Assembly: GCF_000378225.1 (NCBI RefSeq)
Contig: NZ_KB905143.1
Location: 186,001 to 250,000, forward strand
Direction: 5' to 3'
Length of the DNA stretch: 64,000 nt
Source of the DNA: Methylophilus methylotrophus DSM 46235 = ATCC 53528
GTDB taxonomy: Bacteria > Pseudomonadota > Gammaproteobacteria > Burkholderiales > Methylophilaceae
Of the stretch, positions 17,491-25,584 are shown one piece after another (positions within the stretch are counted from its first letter, which is position 1; every line of letters begins with the position of its first letter). The translations under genes and the position numbers were made by a program. The notes beneath the pieces were generated by a model that made no database searches, had not been told where the DNA came from, and was given only the letters and a program-made list of their open reading frames with translations.

Positions 17491-17965
17491 AAAAATCTCC
17501 TAGAAAAAATCTAGAGACGATCTAGTGAGCGAATTGAAGATGACATCAGCAATACTGCCTGCTGGAATCACCTTTCCAGAAGAAATGCGAGACTACCCGC
17601 GTTAAGGCTCTTGACTAGCAGCTAACGTGTCGTAGAATAGAATCATCTGGTACACAAGCAGATGTTCTTAAAAGCGACTCAAGTATTTGCCGTACTTGGG
17701 TCGTTTTGCATTTCATGTCCGCAAAAGACATTCTTGGCTATATCAACTCTTCTGAACTAGTTCCTCTCTTGTTTACAACAACCGGATGGTTGCTGACCTT
17801 TTGAGACACCCAGCATTGGTTGCATTTAATGGGGGTCTCCATTTCAAACTAACCTAGGACTTTCAATAATCAAGACTTGCCATTAGTAGCAAGTTATTCA
17901 TGTAAAATATGACACTATTAGCATAAAATCCCTTTAAATTCCTCTGTGTATACTCGGAATTCGCA
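17491..17965. other. 475-bp non-coding gap upstream of tnsA, expected home of the Tn7-like right end
   Basis: The gap separates divergent tnsA and the hypothetical gene at 17966. It contains a strong hairpin flanked by A and T tracts (17670-17707) and a smaller inverted repeat CATCTG...CAGATG near 17644-17664. A short open stretch at 17540-17605 reads MTSAILPAGITFPEEMRDYPR, too short to assign. ACA triplets that could close a transposon end occur at several places (for example near 17727 and 17911), but none is paired with an identified left end. Confidence 0.4.
17670..17707. terminator. Bidirectional hairpin with A/T tracts
   Basis: CGACTCAAGTA (17675-17685) pairs with TACTTGGGTCG (17693-17703) over 11 bp with one G.T wobble and a 7-nt loop. 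AAAA precedes and TTTT follows, the layout of a factor-independent terminator usable from both sides. The inverted CGACYCAAGTA motif could instead be a pair of TnsB-binding sites, since this is where the transposon end is expected. Confidence 0.5.
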
Positions 17966-18652
17966 ATGGTCGAATCAAAATCAGCAGAAAAAAAGCCTGT
18001 AGGTAGGCCCAAAACAGATAAATTACTGAAAAAATTTAGGGTACAGACATGGTTTAATGCCGTTGCGGAAGCCAGTGGAAAAACGGCTTATGAATTAGAA
18101 AAGGAATTCGCACCGTCCATTTTGGTCAGGGAAAACTTCAATAAACATCGTGCGAGACTTTGGGAGAAATACCGTCTTGGCAAGACAATGCCGTCGATTA
18201 AGGAAAAGAAAGGCGGTAGAAAAGGAATTGCTCAAATAGTTGAAGAAAAATACCCTGGTACCATCCATTGGCTGACTGATGAACGTTTTGACTTGGCCAA
18301 CGTGGATAAAGAAATCACGATGAAATTTATCAGAGAGGTTTTTGAATCACTACCCCCCGAGATACGTAAATATATCGTTCGCGAAAATGCTAACGCGTCA
18401 ACATTGTTTTGGCGGAAGAAATTTATTACAGAGCTGCCGTTTTACGAAAGCCTAGTTAGAAATCCCTCTCCCCTCGCATTCATAGCACTACTGGCTTTAT
18501 TAAGAGAGTCTTTAATTTGTCAAAATGAAACATGTTTCAATCTCGTCAAAAAAGCGTTAATAAAAATCGAAGATGAAGGCATTCGGCATGGCCCTATTTT
18601 TTCTAGCGTTTTTACAAAGATAATTCTCACTCCGATTCTGATCATTTATTAA
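17966..18652 (+). CDS. Uncharacterised basic protein with AT-hook-like N-terminus
   Basis: 228 residues. The N-terminus is basic and contains KKPVGRPKTDK, an AT-hook-like GRP motif, followed by FRVQTWFNAVAEASG and RARLWEKYRLGKTMP. A second basic GGRKG element precedes a helical middle and a C-terminus that becomes hydrophobic (FTKIILTPILIIY), which might be the result of truncation. No enzyme motif is recognised. It lies in A/T-rich accessory DNA ahead of the nucleotide-enzyme block, 195 bp away, and could be a DNA-binding regulator or an unrelated gene. Confidence 0.5.
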   Translation: MVESKSAEKKPVGRPKTDKLLKKFRVQTWFNAVAEASGKTAYELEKEFAPSILVRENFNKHRARLWEKYRLGKTMPSIKEKKGGRKGIAQIVEEKYPGTIHWLTDERFDLANVDKEITMKFIREVFESLPPEIRKYIVRENANASTLFWRKKFITELPFYESLVRNPSPLAFIALLALLRESLICQNETCFNLVKKALIKIEDEGIRHGPIFSSVFTKIILTPILIIY

Positions 18653-18847
18653 GTGATGGAGATAATCAAAAGCTCTCGGAGCCATGCTCTTCAGGCTAAC
18701 ATAGCATTTAAGTGAGTATTTATTGCTAGCCTGATCTTCATTATTTTGTTTGATGAATGGTAAGATTCAAAGGGCTCTTATGAAAGCCGCCTAAAACACC
18801 TTATGTTTTTGAGATAATCAACTAAACAATAGCAGGGAGTTAAAAGT

Positions 18848-19162
18848 ATGGCTGGTTCAAAAGGGGGATGGCAACCGACTGTGCCGAGCAACCCATGTGA
18901 GCGCGTAAACTTTCGAGCAAACATAAACTCACCCCAACCTGCAGTACTTGGGCCACTCGGTATAACAACAGAACTTGAGGTGAAACTCCAAACGGCTCCA
19001 ACGATTTCCGTAATAGTGGAATATATGGGCGATACAGCAGGATCACTAACAGGCACTCAAGTTGCAGCGCTAATTAACTGTATCCAAAACGGATATAAAT
19101 ACTCCGCTACCATCGTTTCAATAGACAAGGGAAATTATACGGTTCAGGTATCTATAAAATGA
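18848..19162 (+). CDS. Small uncharacterised protein, first gene of the PfkB-NDT/QueC-like block
   Basis: 104 residues starting MAGSKGGWQPTVPSNPCERV. The composition is mainly beta-strand with a C-terminal KGNYTVQVSIK, and there is no signal peptide. CAGGGAG before the ATG is a good ribosome site. Its stop overlaps the next start (ATGA), so it is translationally coupled to the kinase/transferase fusion. The exposed small N-terminal residues (Ala-Gly after Met removal) are noteworthy because QueC-like enzymes of type IV CBASS and Qat systems have been reported to modify a partner protein at its N-terminus. That this protein is such a substrate is inference only. Confidence 0.6.
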   Translation: MAGSKGGWQPTVPSNPCERVNFRANINSPQPAVLGPLGITTELEVKLQTAPTISVIVEYMGDTAGSLTGTQVAALINCIQNGYKYSATIVSIDKGNYTVQVSIK

Positions 19163-20400
19163 CCACATCTCCTATAACTGTTGTCGGTGGCTCATATGGG
19201 GAAGAGTGCGCCTACCCTCGTCTTCAGCTTTACAGAGGAAGCGGTGGTCGAGCAGCAGCAATACTTGCAAGCCTTCATAGCGAGGTTACTTTTCATACTA
19301 CTACAGGCCCTAAGCTGAAACCTATCTTCGAATCAATAGCATCGAATTTAGGTTATAGATTAGTTAATCATCCTAGAATAGATGATATTTGGTTTAGATA
19401 TAGGTATCCTTTAGGTAAACCTACCATCCATTATTGCCTCAATATCGAAAATTCGAACATTCCTCCAATTCATGCAGACCTAGCAATTGTGTATGGGATG
19501 ATAGAGGGTAGGCCTCCAATTCATGCAAAACGAGTAGTATACGATCCTCAGGATGGTATCAAATCTAAACCCTTTGACATTAACGGTTCGACTGCAGATG
19601 AGCTAGCTTTAGTTGTTTCCCACTCTGAAGGCGTGGCTTTAACAGGGGAGACTGAATGTACAAAAATTGCAGAAAAGTTATTCGAGCAACCTAACGTTTC
19701 AGTTGTGGTAGTGAAATGTGGGCCACAAGGTGCATTAGTTAAAACCTCAACAACTCATGACTGGGTGCGTCCATTTCCTACTTATCACGTTCACAAGATC
19801 GGATCAGGAGATGCTTTTTCAGCAGCTTTTGCATACGCTTGGTTGATTGAGGGACAACCACCAGTTTCTGCAGCATGGTTTGCTTCTAGAATAACTGCCG
19901 CCTACGTCGAAGGAGGGCAAGACACGATTGATTCAAATCTTCTTCCCAATTATCGAGAGGAGGCAAAATCAGCAGAACTCAATTTTTCGGGGCAAGGACA
20001 GAGGTTTATACCTAACACACAAATTTATATAGCAGCTCCTTTTTTCAATACCGCAGAACAATGGCGAGTTGATGAAGTCAGAGATGCCCTTCAGGACATG
20101 GGATTCAAAGTATTCTCTCCTATACATGATGTCGGCATAGGACCCGCAGAAGAGGTCGCGCCTGCTGACCTCTTTGGACTTGAACAGTCTGGTGTAGTCA
20201 TTGCATTACTAGATGGTTTAGATCCTGGTACTGTATTTGAAGTAGGATACGCAAGAGCTAAAGACATTCCTGTAGTAATTGTAGCTGAAAGTGTTAATCC
20301 TGAATTACTAACTATGATTATAGGATCAGGTTGTGAAGTTACAACTGATCTTACTACTGGTATATATGCTGTATGCTGGTTTCTGATGGGTGATGTCTGA
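19159..20400 (+). CDS. PfkB-family kinase fused to a nucleoside 2-deoxyribosyltransferase domain
   Basis: 413 residues. Residues 1 to about 270 are a PfkB-type carbohydrate/nucleoside kinase: VVGGSYGEECAY at the start, GSGGRAAAILASL, and the catalytic KIGSGDAFSAAFAYAW (about 215). Residues about 290-405 are a nucleoside 2-deoxyribosyltransferase-like domain with IYIAAPFF, a central ADLFGLEQSGVVIALLDG, and GTVFEVGYARA holding the conserved Glu. Such domains cut or swap the base on (deoxy)nucleosides. The fusion suggests one protein that releases and phosphorylates a nucleoside-like compound. It is coupled upstream to the small protein and overlaps the QueC-like gene by 8 bp. Confidence 0.75.
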   Translation: MTTSPITVVGGSYGEECAYPRLQLYRGSGGRAAAILASLHSEVTFHTTTGPKLKPIFESIASNLGYRLVNHPRIDDIWFRYRYPLGKPTIHYCLNIENSNIPPIHADLAIVYGMIEGRPPIHAKRVVYDPQDGIKSKPFDINGSTADELALVVSHSEGVALTGETECTKIAEKLFEQPNVSVVVVKCGPQGALVKTSTTHDWVRPFPTYHVHKIGSGDAFSAAFAYAWLIEGQPPVSAAWFASRITAAYVEGGQDTIDSNLLPNYREEAKSAELNFSGQGQRFIPNTQIYIAAPFFNTAEQWRVDEVRDALQDMGFKVFSPIHDVGIGPAEEVAPADLFGLEQSGVVIALLDGLDPGTVFEVGYARAKDIPVVIVAESVNPELLTMIIGSGCEVTTDLTTGIYAVCWFLMGDV

Positions 20401-20986
20401 TCTCCTGCTACTCTCTGGCGGTATTGAGTCATCTGCAATAGCCGCATGGCTGCGGCCTTCTCTATGCTTAACAATTGACTATGGGCAACTTGCATCACAA
20501 GCAGAAATCACTTCTGCGGCTCAAATATGCAAAGAATTAAAGCTTAAGCATCTGGTTAGGAAGGCCGATACAACTCAATTTGGCAGTGGTGATATGTTAA
20601 ATAGAAAGGGATCCGTTCATTCGGAGAATTCAGAATTTTGGCCTTTCCGTAACCAGCTCCTCATTACTCTTGGAGCTATGATCGCAATGCAGCATGATTG
20701 TGCCCGCATTCTAATTGGTACTGTTGTAACTGATTTGAGGCATAAAGATGGTACAAAAGACTTTATAGTAGCAATGAATAAATTACTAATTATTCAGGAA
20801 GGTAAACTAAACCTCTCGGCACCAGGTATAGAATTAACAAGTATTGAACTGATCCATAAATCAAAAATATCGACAGGAACCCTTGGATGGTGTCATTCAT
20901 GCCATATGAGTAATTTTGCTTGTGGTCAATGCCGAGGTTGCTTTAAGCATTCCGAGATAATGAGAACGCTGGGGTACGAACGCTAG
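20393..20986 (+). CDS. QueC-like 7-deazaguanine synthase homologue
   Basis: 198 residues. The N-terminal P-loop SGGIESSAIAAWL is the PP-loop ATPase motif of QueC (7-cyano-7-deazaguanine synthase). LTIDYGQLA follows, then PFRNQLLITLGAMIA, and a Cys cluster at the C-terminus (CHSCHMSNFACGQCRGC) binds zinc as in QueC. QueC turns 7-carboxy-7-deazaguanine into preQ0. Relatives occur in antiviral loci such as type IV CBASS and QatABCD. No queD/queE/queF is nearby, so a tRNA-queuosine role is not suggested by context. The ATG at 20393 is preferred to the GTG at 20390. Its TAG shares the CTAG palindrome with the convergent glycosylase gene. Confidence 0.8.
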   Translation: MSDLLLLSGGIESSAIAAWLRPSLCLTIDYGQLASQAEITSAAQICKELKLKHLVRKADTTQFGSGDMLNRKGSVHSENSEFWPFRNQLLITLGAMIAMQHDCARILIGTVVTDLRHKDGTKDFIVAMNKLLIIQEGKLNLSAPGIELTSIELIHKSKISTGTLGWCHSCHMSNFACGQCRGCFKHSEIMRTLGYER

Positions 20987-21822
20987 AAACCCTTAAAAAG
21001 AAGTTGTGTTTGCCGCCTTTCAGGCTGTGTTAGTTTAGTTTGATTATTTGTTTTGCATAACTGCTTATCTCGCAATGCATTTAATGCTACCCCACCGAGA
21101 CTACGCATTTGATCCCATATAAGACAGTCAAGAACAGAAGGTCTAACACCTAAAGCCTCGCTGAATTTAAGGAAACGTGTTTCCATTGCAAAATAATTTT
21201 TTTCTACTCGTTCATCCGAGCTAAAAAAACCACATAGCACGCCAGCGCGAACGATATGAATATCTAATATGGCCACCTCATCGGAATCAGAATAGTTGCG
21301 AGTAATCCAGCCAGCTGTTTTTGGACCAATACCCTGTATTTTTAACAACGAATCTCTAAGTGCTAGACCAGAGACCTTCTCTAAAGGATTCTCCTGTAAA
21401 AATCCCATAGCAGCACCAAGAAAACGTGCTTTTTGGTTCGGGTAGCGATAATGTTGCGTTTTGCCATTCAAACTTAAAGGTCGCAGAAGCACAGCACTCC
21501 AAACCTCAGGATTTGACTCCATTGTTTGTATCAGCCCTCTTTCGCAACAGGCTTCAAATGCTGCTGTTGCAAGCTCTGCAGTAATCCCAAATCCTCCGAG
21601 CAAACAAAAAACCACTTCTTCAGCAAGAGTTCCTCGAGCTTGATACGGTGAATGCTGAACTTTATCCAAGTCATTCATCCAAAATTGAGACAACCAATAT
21701 GCGGGAGTAAACAATGTCCAAGGTTCGCCCCACCGAACACCGGGCATAACCTCTGCATCAGCAGCAGGAAAATGACGAACTATTTCCTCTTCATTAATCC
21801 AATAGCGTAATGTTTGAGTCAT
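20983..21822 (-). CDS. HhH-GPD DNA glycosylase, 8-oxoguanine (OGG)-like
   Basis: 279 residues. The helix-hairpin-helix motif IQGIGPKTAGWITRN (about residues 170-185) carries the candidate catalytic Lys, and the following VAILDIHIVRAG carries the conserved Asp. This is the arrangement of bifunctional OGG/AP-lyase enzymes that remove an oxidised or otherwise modified purine. The flanking sequence differs from housekeeping OGG/MutY and there is no iron-sulfur cluster. OGG-like genes are known companions of QueC-like genes in type IV CBASS. It overlaps the methylase gene by 4 bp and shares its stop palindrome with the QueC-like gene. Confidence 0.72.
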   Translation of the reverse strand: MTQTLRYWINEEEIVRHFPAADAEVMPGVRWGEPWTLFTPAYWLSQFWMNDLDKVQHSPYQARGTLAEEVVFCLLGGFGITAELATAAFEACCERGLIQTMESNPEVWSAVLLRPLSLNGKTQHYRYPNQKARFLGAAMGFLQENPLEKVSGLALRDSLLKIQGIGPKTAGWITRNYSDSDEVAILDIHIVRAGVLCGFFSSDERVEKNYFAMETRFLKFSEALGVRPSVLDCLIWDQMRSLGGVALNALRDKQLCKTNNQTKLTQPERRQTQLLFKGF

Positions 21823-22544
21823 ATATCAACTCGCTGTTTAACTTCATTGGATAACCAAGAATAAAGTGAGGACTTTTCTGACTCAGATAACTTGCTAATA
21901 CGATCTCTGAGCCGGTCTTGTCTACGCTTGATTAGTTCGCGTTCACGAAAGTCGCTGCCCAAATAACGATCGTCGTGAAGTACACTTGGTTTTTTATAGT
22001 TAAACCATACCCATTCTTCCCGAATTCCTACGTGTGTCTTTGCTTCAAATCTATACACTGACCAATTCGCCAGATATTTCTCGTATAGTTTTGATGGATA
22101 GCCAGACAATATGACCTTGCAAGGAAGAGATGTTAAGCACTCCAATAGACGGACATGATCCTGCTCCGTGTAATCACATCGATAGACACGGGTCCGACGG
22201 CGTGTTTCTGTCATGTATGGGGGGTCTGCATATACCACCGTATCAGCATCAAGGCTCATAAACTCGAGGTGACTTACGGCATCACCATGAATAATGTCGC
22301 AATAATGGGGAAAATTCTGACTCCAAGTTTCTATTACCTTAGAATCAAGATCTATTCCTATTTGACTGATAGCTGGTCGTTTATGCCGCATTACAGCACC
22401 GCCACCTAGGTGAGTTTCTATGTACCTCCGATGAGGAGGTATGAGATTAATGATATGAGGGAAACTGACCCCTTTTCCACCGTCGTAGCGCATGACGAAA
22501 TCATCGCTAAATGTGGCGATGGTGTCAAGTTGGATTATTAACAC
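21819..22544 (-). CDS. D12-class (Dam-type) N6-adenine DNA methyltransferase
   Basis: 241 residues. RYDGGKG at the N-terminus, ETHLGGGAV (SAM-binding motif I, about residue 45) and VVYADPPYMTETRR (catalytic DPPY, about 108) define the D12/Dam class that methylates adenine N6. The C-terminal part is charged and helical. The target sequence is unknown and no restriction enzyme gene is adjacent. The start is uncertain: an in-frame ATG at 22493 (MRYDGGKG) fits the family better than the GTG at 22544. It is coupled to the OGG-like gene (ATGA overlap). Confidence 0.8.
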   Translation of the reverse strand: MLIIQLDTIATFSDDFVMRYDGGKGVSFPHIINLIPPHRRYIETHLGGGAVMRHKRPAISQIGIDLDSKVIETWSQNFPHYCDIIHGDAVSHLEFMSLDADTVVYADPPYMTETRRRTRVYRCDYTEQDHVRLLECLTSLPCKVILSGYPSKLYEKYLANWSVYRFEAKTHVGIREEWVWFNYKKPSVLHDDRYLGSDFRERELIKRRQDRLRDRISKLSESEKSSLYSWLSNEVKQRVDI

Positions 22545-22900
22545 CTGAGTTTAATTACGAAGTTAATTTGTAAGCGCCGCCTTCTTCACGCCTATTAATT
22601 CATATCTAGGAGAACTGAAAATTGTCGCTCATTTTCCTTATTCATCGATTACAGCCTGGTGGGGCAGTGAACAGTACACAACAATTCAATGTCAATAATG
22701 TTGACGGTTTAATGCATATGAAAACTTTGAAGTTTTACTACCCATTTACCGTTAAATGAAAAACCTGTGACATAAACTTTACTGAATATATATTGGTTCG
22801 CATAAAAAATGCTCCGTATTTTCAAATCGCAAACAGATTCATTTCAACCGCGCGGCAGCGAAATTTGGTAGAATTCGAAAGTTTCTTTAGGGGAGTTATC
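22545..22900. other. A/T-rich intergenic region between divergent accessory genes
   Basis: This 356-bp gap holds the promoters of the divergent methylase and ImmA/IrrE genes. A small open stretch from a TTG at 22622 (AGGAG nine bases upstream) to 22759 would encode 45 residues (LIHRLQPGGAV..VNNVDGLMHM). It shows no family features and may be decayed coding DNA. Nothing else is recognised. Confidence 0.35.
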
Positions 22901-23422
22901 ATGAGCGAAGATATTAGGCCATGTAAGCTTGGTAAAGATAAAATCTTCGAGTTTAGTGAAATAGTCGCTCGAGACTTAGGTTATAAACCTGGCGATTCAT
23001 TAGCTCCAATCGTCGAAAAGCTCGGCGGCAAGATTCATTATCAAAGCTTGCTTGAAATGGATTCTGCATCTGGCTCTATATCAATTAGCGATATCGGAAA
23101 CTTTGAAATAAATCTTGCAGACCATACAAGTGAATCAAGGGATAGATTCACAATTTGTCATGAACTAGGCCATTATTTCCTGCATTACATTTTTCATAAA
23201 AGCAATGGGGATGAAATAGGCTCGCTCAAAGCAATGCGTTATGGCGACTCCTTCGCAGAATATGAGGCCAATTGGTTTGCTGCAGGATTCCTAATGCCAA
23301 AAGAAGAATTCACTTCAAGTTATGTGAAGTTTGCTGGAGACTTGTACTCTCTTGCTTCTCATTTTTTCGTCTCTGTTCAGGCGGCTGAAGTTAGAGCTAA
23401 ATCGCTAAATCTCCTCAATTGA
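22901..23422 (+). CDS. ImmA/IrrE-family metallopeptidase
   Basis: 173 residues from MSEDIRPCKLGKDKIFEF. FTICHELGHYFLHY contains the HExxH zinc motif (HELGH), and EYEANWFAAGFLMP supplies the downstream Glu typical of ImmA/IrrE peptidases. These usually cleave a repressor or partner in response to a signal such as damaged or phage DNA. GGGGAG before ATG 22901 supports this start over the longer frame from 22793. It ends one base before the cyclase start, so the two are one operon. No Xre-type repressor domain is fused or adjacent. Confidence 0.8.
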   Translation: MSEDIRPCKLGKDKIFEFSEIVARDLGYKPGDSLAPIVEKLGGKIHYQSLLEMDSASGSISISDIGNFEINLADHTSESRDRFTICHELGHYFLHYIFHKSNGDEIGSLKAMRYGDSFAEYEANWFAAGFLMPKEEFTSSYVKFAGDLYSLASHFFVSVQAAEVRAKSLNLLN

Positions 23423-23423
23423 A

Positions 23424-24053
23424 ATGCAGGATATCAGCTTAGCGGAACTGAATGTTCCCCAATTCCTTAAGCCTAAGCTACGATTATTTCTTAGTGTAGA
23501 TATAGTTGGCTCAACCGCATTTAAACAATCCACTCCCAAAAATCTCAACTCTACAGAGGTTAGTCCTGCTTGGTTTAGGGCAACCACGAATTTTTATCGA
23601 GAGATTGATCGGCTCTTCATCCAAGAGTGGAGAGCATTGAATAAAGAAAATCAGACCGACTATAGCTGGCCAAGTGGTGACGAACCAAACCTATGGAAGA
23701 GTGCTGGTGATGAGCTCATCTACACTGTTCAAATCAAAGATTATAGACATGTAGCAGTGTATGTAATTGCGTGGAAAAGAGCTGCAGAAAAATTTAGGCC
23801 GGCCATTAAGAAGTTTTCAAAAAGCTTGGACTTAAAACTGACTGGTTGGATAGCGGGGTTTCCTGTAATTAATCATGAGCTAATCCTAAGATCAGGTCAG
23901 TCAGAGGATATGGTAGATGATGACTCAGTTGTTGCAAATTTTAGATTGCTGCAAAAATGTCGTCTGCAATTTGACTTAAGACCCAACATCAATACAAATC
24001 AAAGACTTAGTAGGAGTCATGCAAATATGAATTTCAAGCCATTTGCAACATAA
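23424..24053 (+). pseudogene. N-terminal half of a class III nucleotide cyclase gene, interrupted by the czc element
   Basis: Genuine coding runs to codon 178 (23957). The remaining residues up to the TAA at 24051 are read from the transposon end. The genuine part holds the two cyclase metal-site motifs, LFLSVDIVGSTAF (about residue 25) and WKSAGDELIYTV (about 92), and the strand WIAGFPVINHEL. Class III cyclases of similar layout make cyclic nucleotides, including the cCMP/cUMP signals of Pycsar antiphage systems. The DYIGPSIDNGFRL segment with the transition-state Asn/Arg positions is missing here and is found 8.6 kb away. The product is therefore expected to be inactive. Confidence 0.8.
23953..23957. 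repeat. Target-site duplication, left copy (AAAAA)
   Basis: AAAAA directly before TGTCGT at 23958. The matching copy is at 32547-32551. Keeping only one copy joins codon CAA-AAA of the N-terminal half to TTT-GAG of the C-terminal half in frame. The sequence is low-complexity on its own, and the frame restoration is what makes it convincing. Confidence 0.8.
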
Positions 24054-24180
24054 GTTGAGATTTAGCATGTGTCTTGCAAATTAACTCGAAATTTAACAGA
24101 ACAGTGAGTTGAAAGTCTGAGGCATTAGTCTAAAATCAGTACAACAGTTGTGCTCTGTCTCGAGATTTTTATATGTTTAT

Positions 24181-25584
24181 CTACCACCTGATCGTAAAAC
24201 AGGCACCCCCTCCAGAATGTTGACTGGCTGTCACCACACAACCTGAAAATTCAGCCAGTATTTTTACTAATGCCAAACCCAAACCACATCCTGGAATTTG
24301 TTTTTTCAAAGACTCCCTACCTCTGAAAAATCGATCAAAAATAAAGGGAAGTTCATCTTGTAGAAATCCATCGCCCGCATCTATGATATTTAACTCAATA
24401 CGGCCTTGATTCCTACTGCCCTTAACAAGAATTGAGGTTCCAGCTGGACTGTATTTGACGGCATTATCGAGAATATTGCTGATGATTAAAGTCGCAAACT
24501 CTCGATGCGTTCTCACTTCAAATTCATTCTCCAGTATTATGTTAAGTAGAATCCCTTTTTCCCTGAATGCGTTTTCTTGTAGTCTCACTGCTGCATTTAC
24601 TAGGCCAGTAACAGAGACTAATTCATGACGTTCTAACGTTTGTTTGGCATCTAACTCAGCCAGTAACGTCAATCCATGCACGATATTCGTAAGGTTCTCA
24701 ACTTCGACTAAACATGATTGCACCGTTTGCAAATAAGTTTGGGAATCACGACTTCTTCTTAGTGTGACCTCAATATCGGTGCGCATGCGAGATAGAGGTG
24801 ATCTCAATTCATGTGATGCGTGCGCGGTAAAGCTCTTTTGTATTAGAAATGACTGTTCAAGCCTGCTTAACATCTCATTCAGTGTCTCAATGAGTTTAGA
24901 GATTTCATCCTGACCATCGTCGTGAGGTAAACGCAGGTTTAAACTATCCTGACTAATTTCTTTAGCCTTGGTCACGATATGATCTATGACTTTTAGTAAC
25001 CGTTTGATTGGAATAGCGCTCGCCCAAGTGATGGCAAGCGCGAGCACGATTGTCATGGAGACAAAAGTGAAAGTTGCGGAATCGAGTGTTTGGTGGATAT
25101 CATCCAATGATCCCGCCACTAGGATGAAATAGCGATGATGATTTTTTTCTACAGGGTAGATGACAACTCTGAGAGGTTCATTGGCAAAATGTTTGACAGT
25201 TGCAAATTGAATATCTTTACCGAATCTAGATCGCAATTTTTGGATGGGGAGATTTGCGTTACCAAGGTTGTGGCTTTTGGCTATCGTAAATCCTTGCGGA
25301 TCGACTATTTGGATGAGTCTATCAATTCTGCTAAGTGAAGGGGTTTCCTTTTCGTGCTGACTGTCATGAACTCTGATCTCTTGTTCATCATGGGCAAACA
25401 TCATCATATCTGCTTCAGTTTCGGCCAAGGCCACTAAAGCTGCATCCAATTGCCCATTTATGACAATCGATAGGCGCCACCACGAAAACAAAGCCGTCGC
25501 AGTGACAATGAATATGATTGTAACAAGATGAATAAGCGTGAGTTTTTGCCGAAAGTTAAGTTTCAATTTCTCTTCTTTCTTCAA
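24181..25584 (-). CDS. czcS: Metal-responsive sensor histidine kinase (CzcS/CusS type)
   Basis: 467 residues with two membrane helices (about 15-35 and 170-190) around a periplasmic sensor of about 130 residues that contains a His/Glu/Asp-rich stretch (MMMFAHDEQEIRVHDSQHEKE), plausible for metal binding. Then come HAMP, the phospho-acceptor H-box FTAHASHELRSPLSRMR and the ATPase boxes ISNILDNAVKYSP, DAGDGF and GCGLGLALVK. It should phosphorylate the adjacent response regulator when periplasmic metal is high. It overlaps that gene by 29 bp and is divergent from czcCBA. Confidence 0.85.
   Translation of the reverse strand: MKKEEKLKLNFRQKLTLIHLVTIIFIVTATALFSWWRLSIVINGQLDAALVALAETEADMMMFAHDEQEIRVHDSQHEKETPSLSRIDRLIQIVDPQGFTIAKSHNLGNANLPIQKLRSRFGKDIQFATVKHFANEPLRVVIYPVEKNHHRYFILVAGSLDDIHQTLDSATFTFVSMTIVLALAITWASAIPIKRLLKVIDHIVTKAKEISQDSLNLRLPHDDGQDEISKLIETLNEMLSRLEQSFLIQKSFTAHASHELRSPLSRMRTDIEVTLRRSRDSQTYLQTVQSCLVEVENLTNIVHGLTLLAELDAKQTLERHELVSVTGLVNAAVRLQENAFREKGILLNIILENEFEVRTHREFATLIISNILDNAVKYSPAGTSILVKGSRNQGRIELNIIDAGDGFLQDELPFIFDRFFRGRESLKKQIPGCGLGLALVKILAEFSGCVVTASQHSGGGACFTIRW

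Noticed and set aside
17913-17960. TGTCAT-like end (reverse of ATGACA) as the Tn7-like right end
   Set aside because: No matching left end or target duplication could be found by eye.
22622-22759. 45-codon open stretch starting with TTG
   Set aside because: It has a possible ribosome site but no family features; it is noted only in the intergenic entry.
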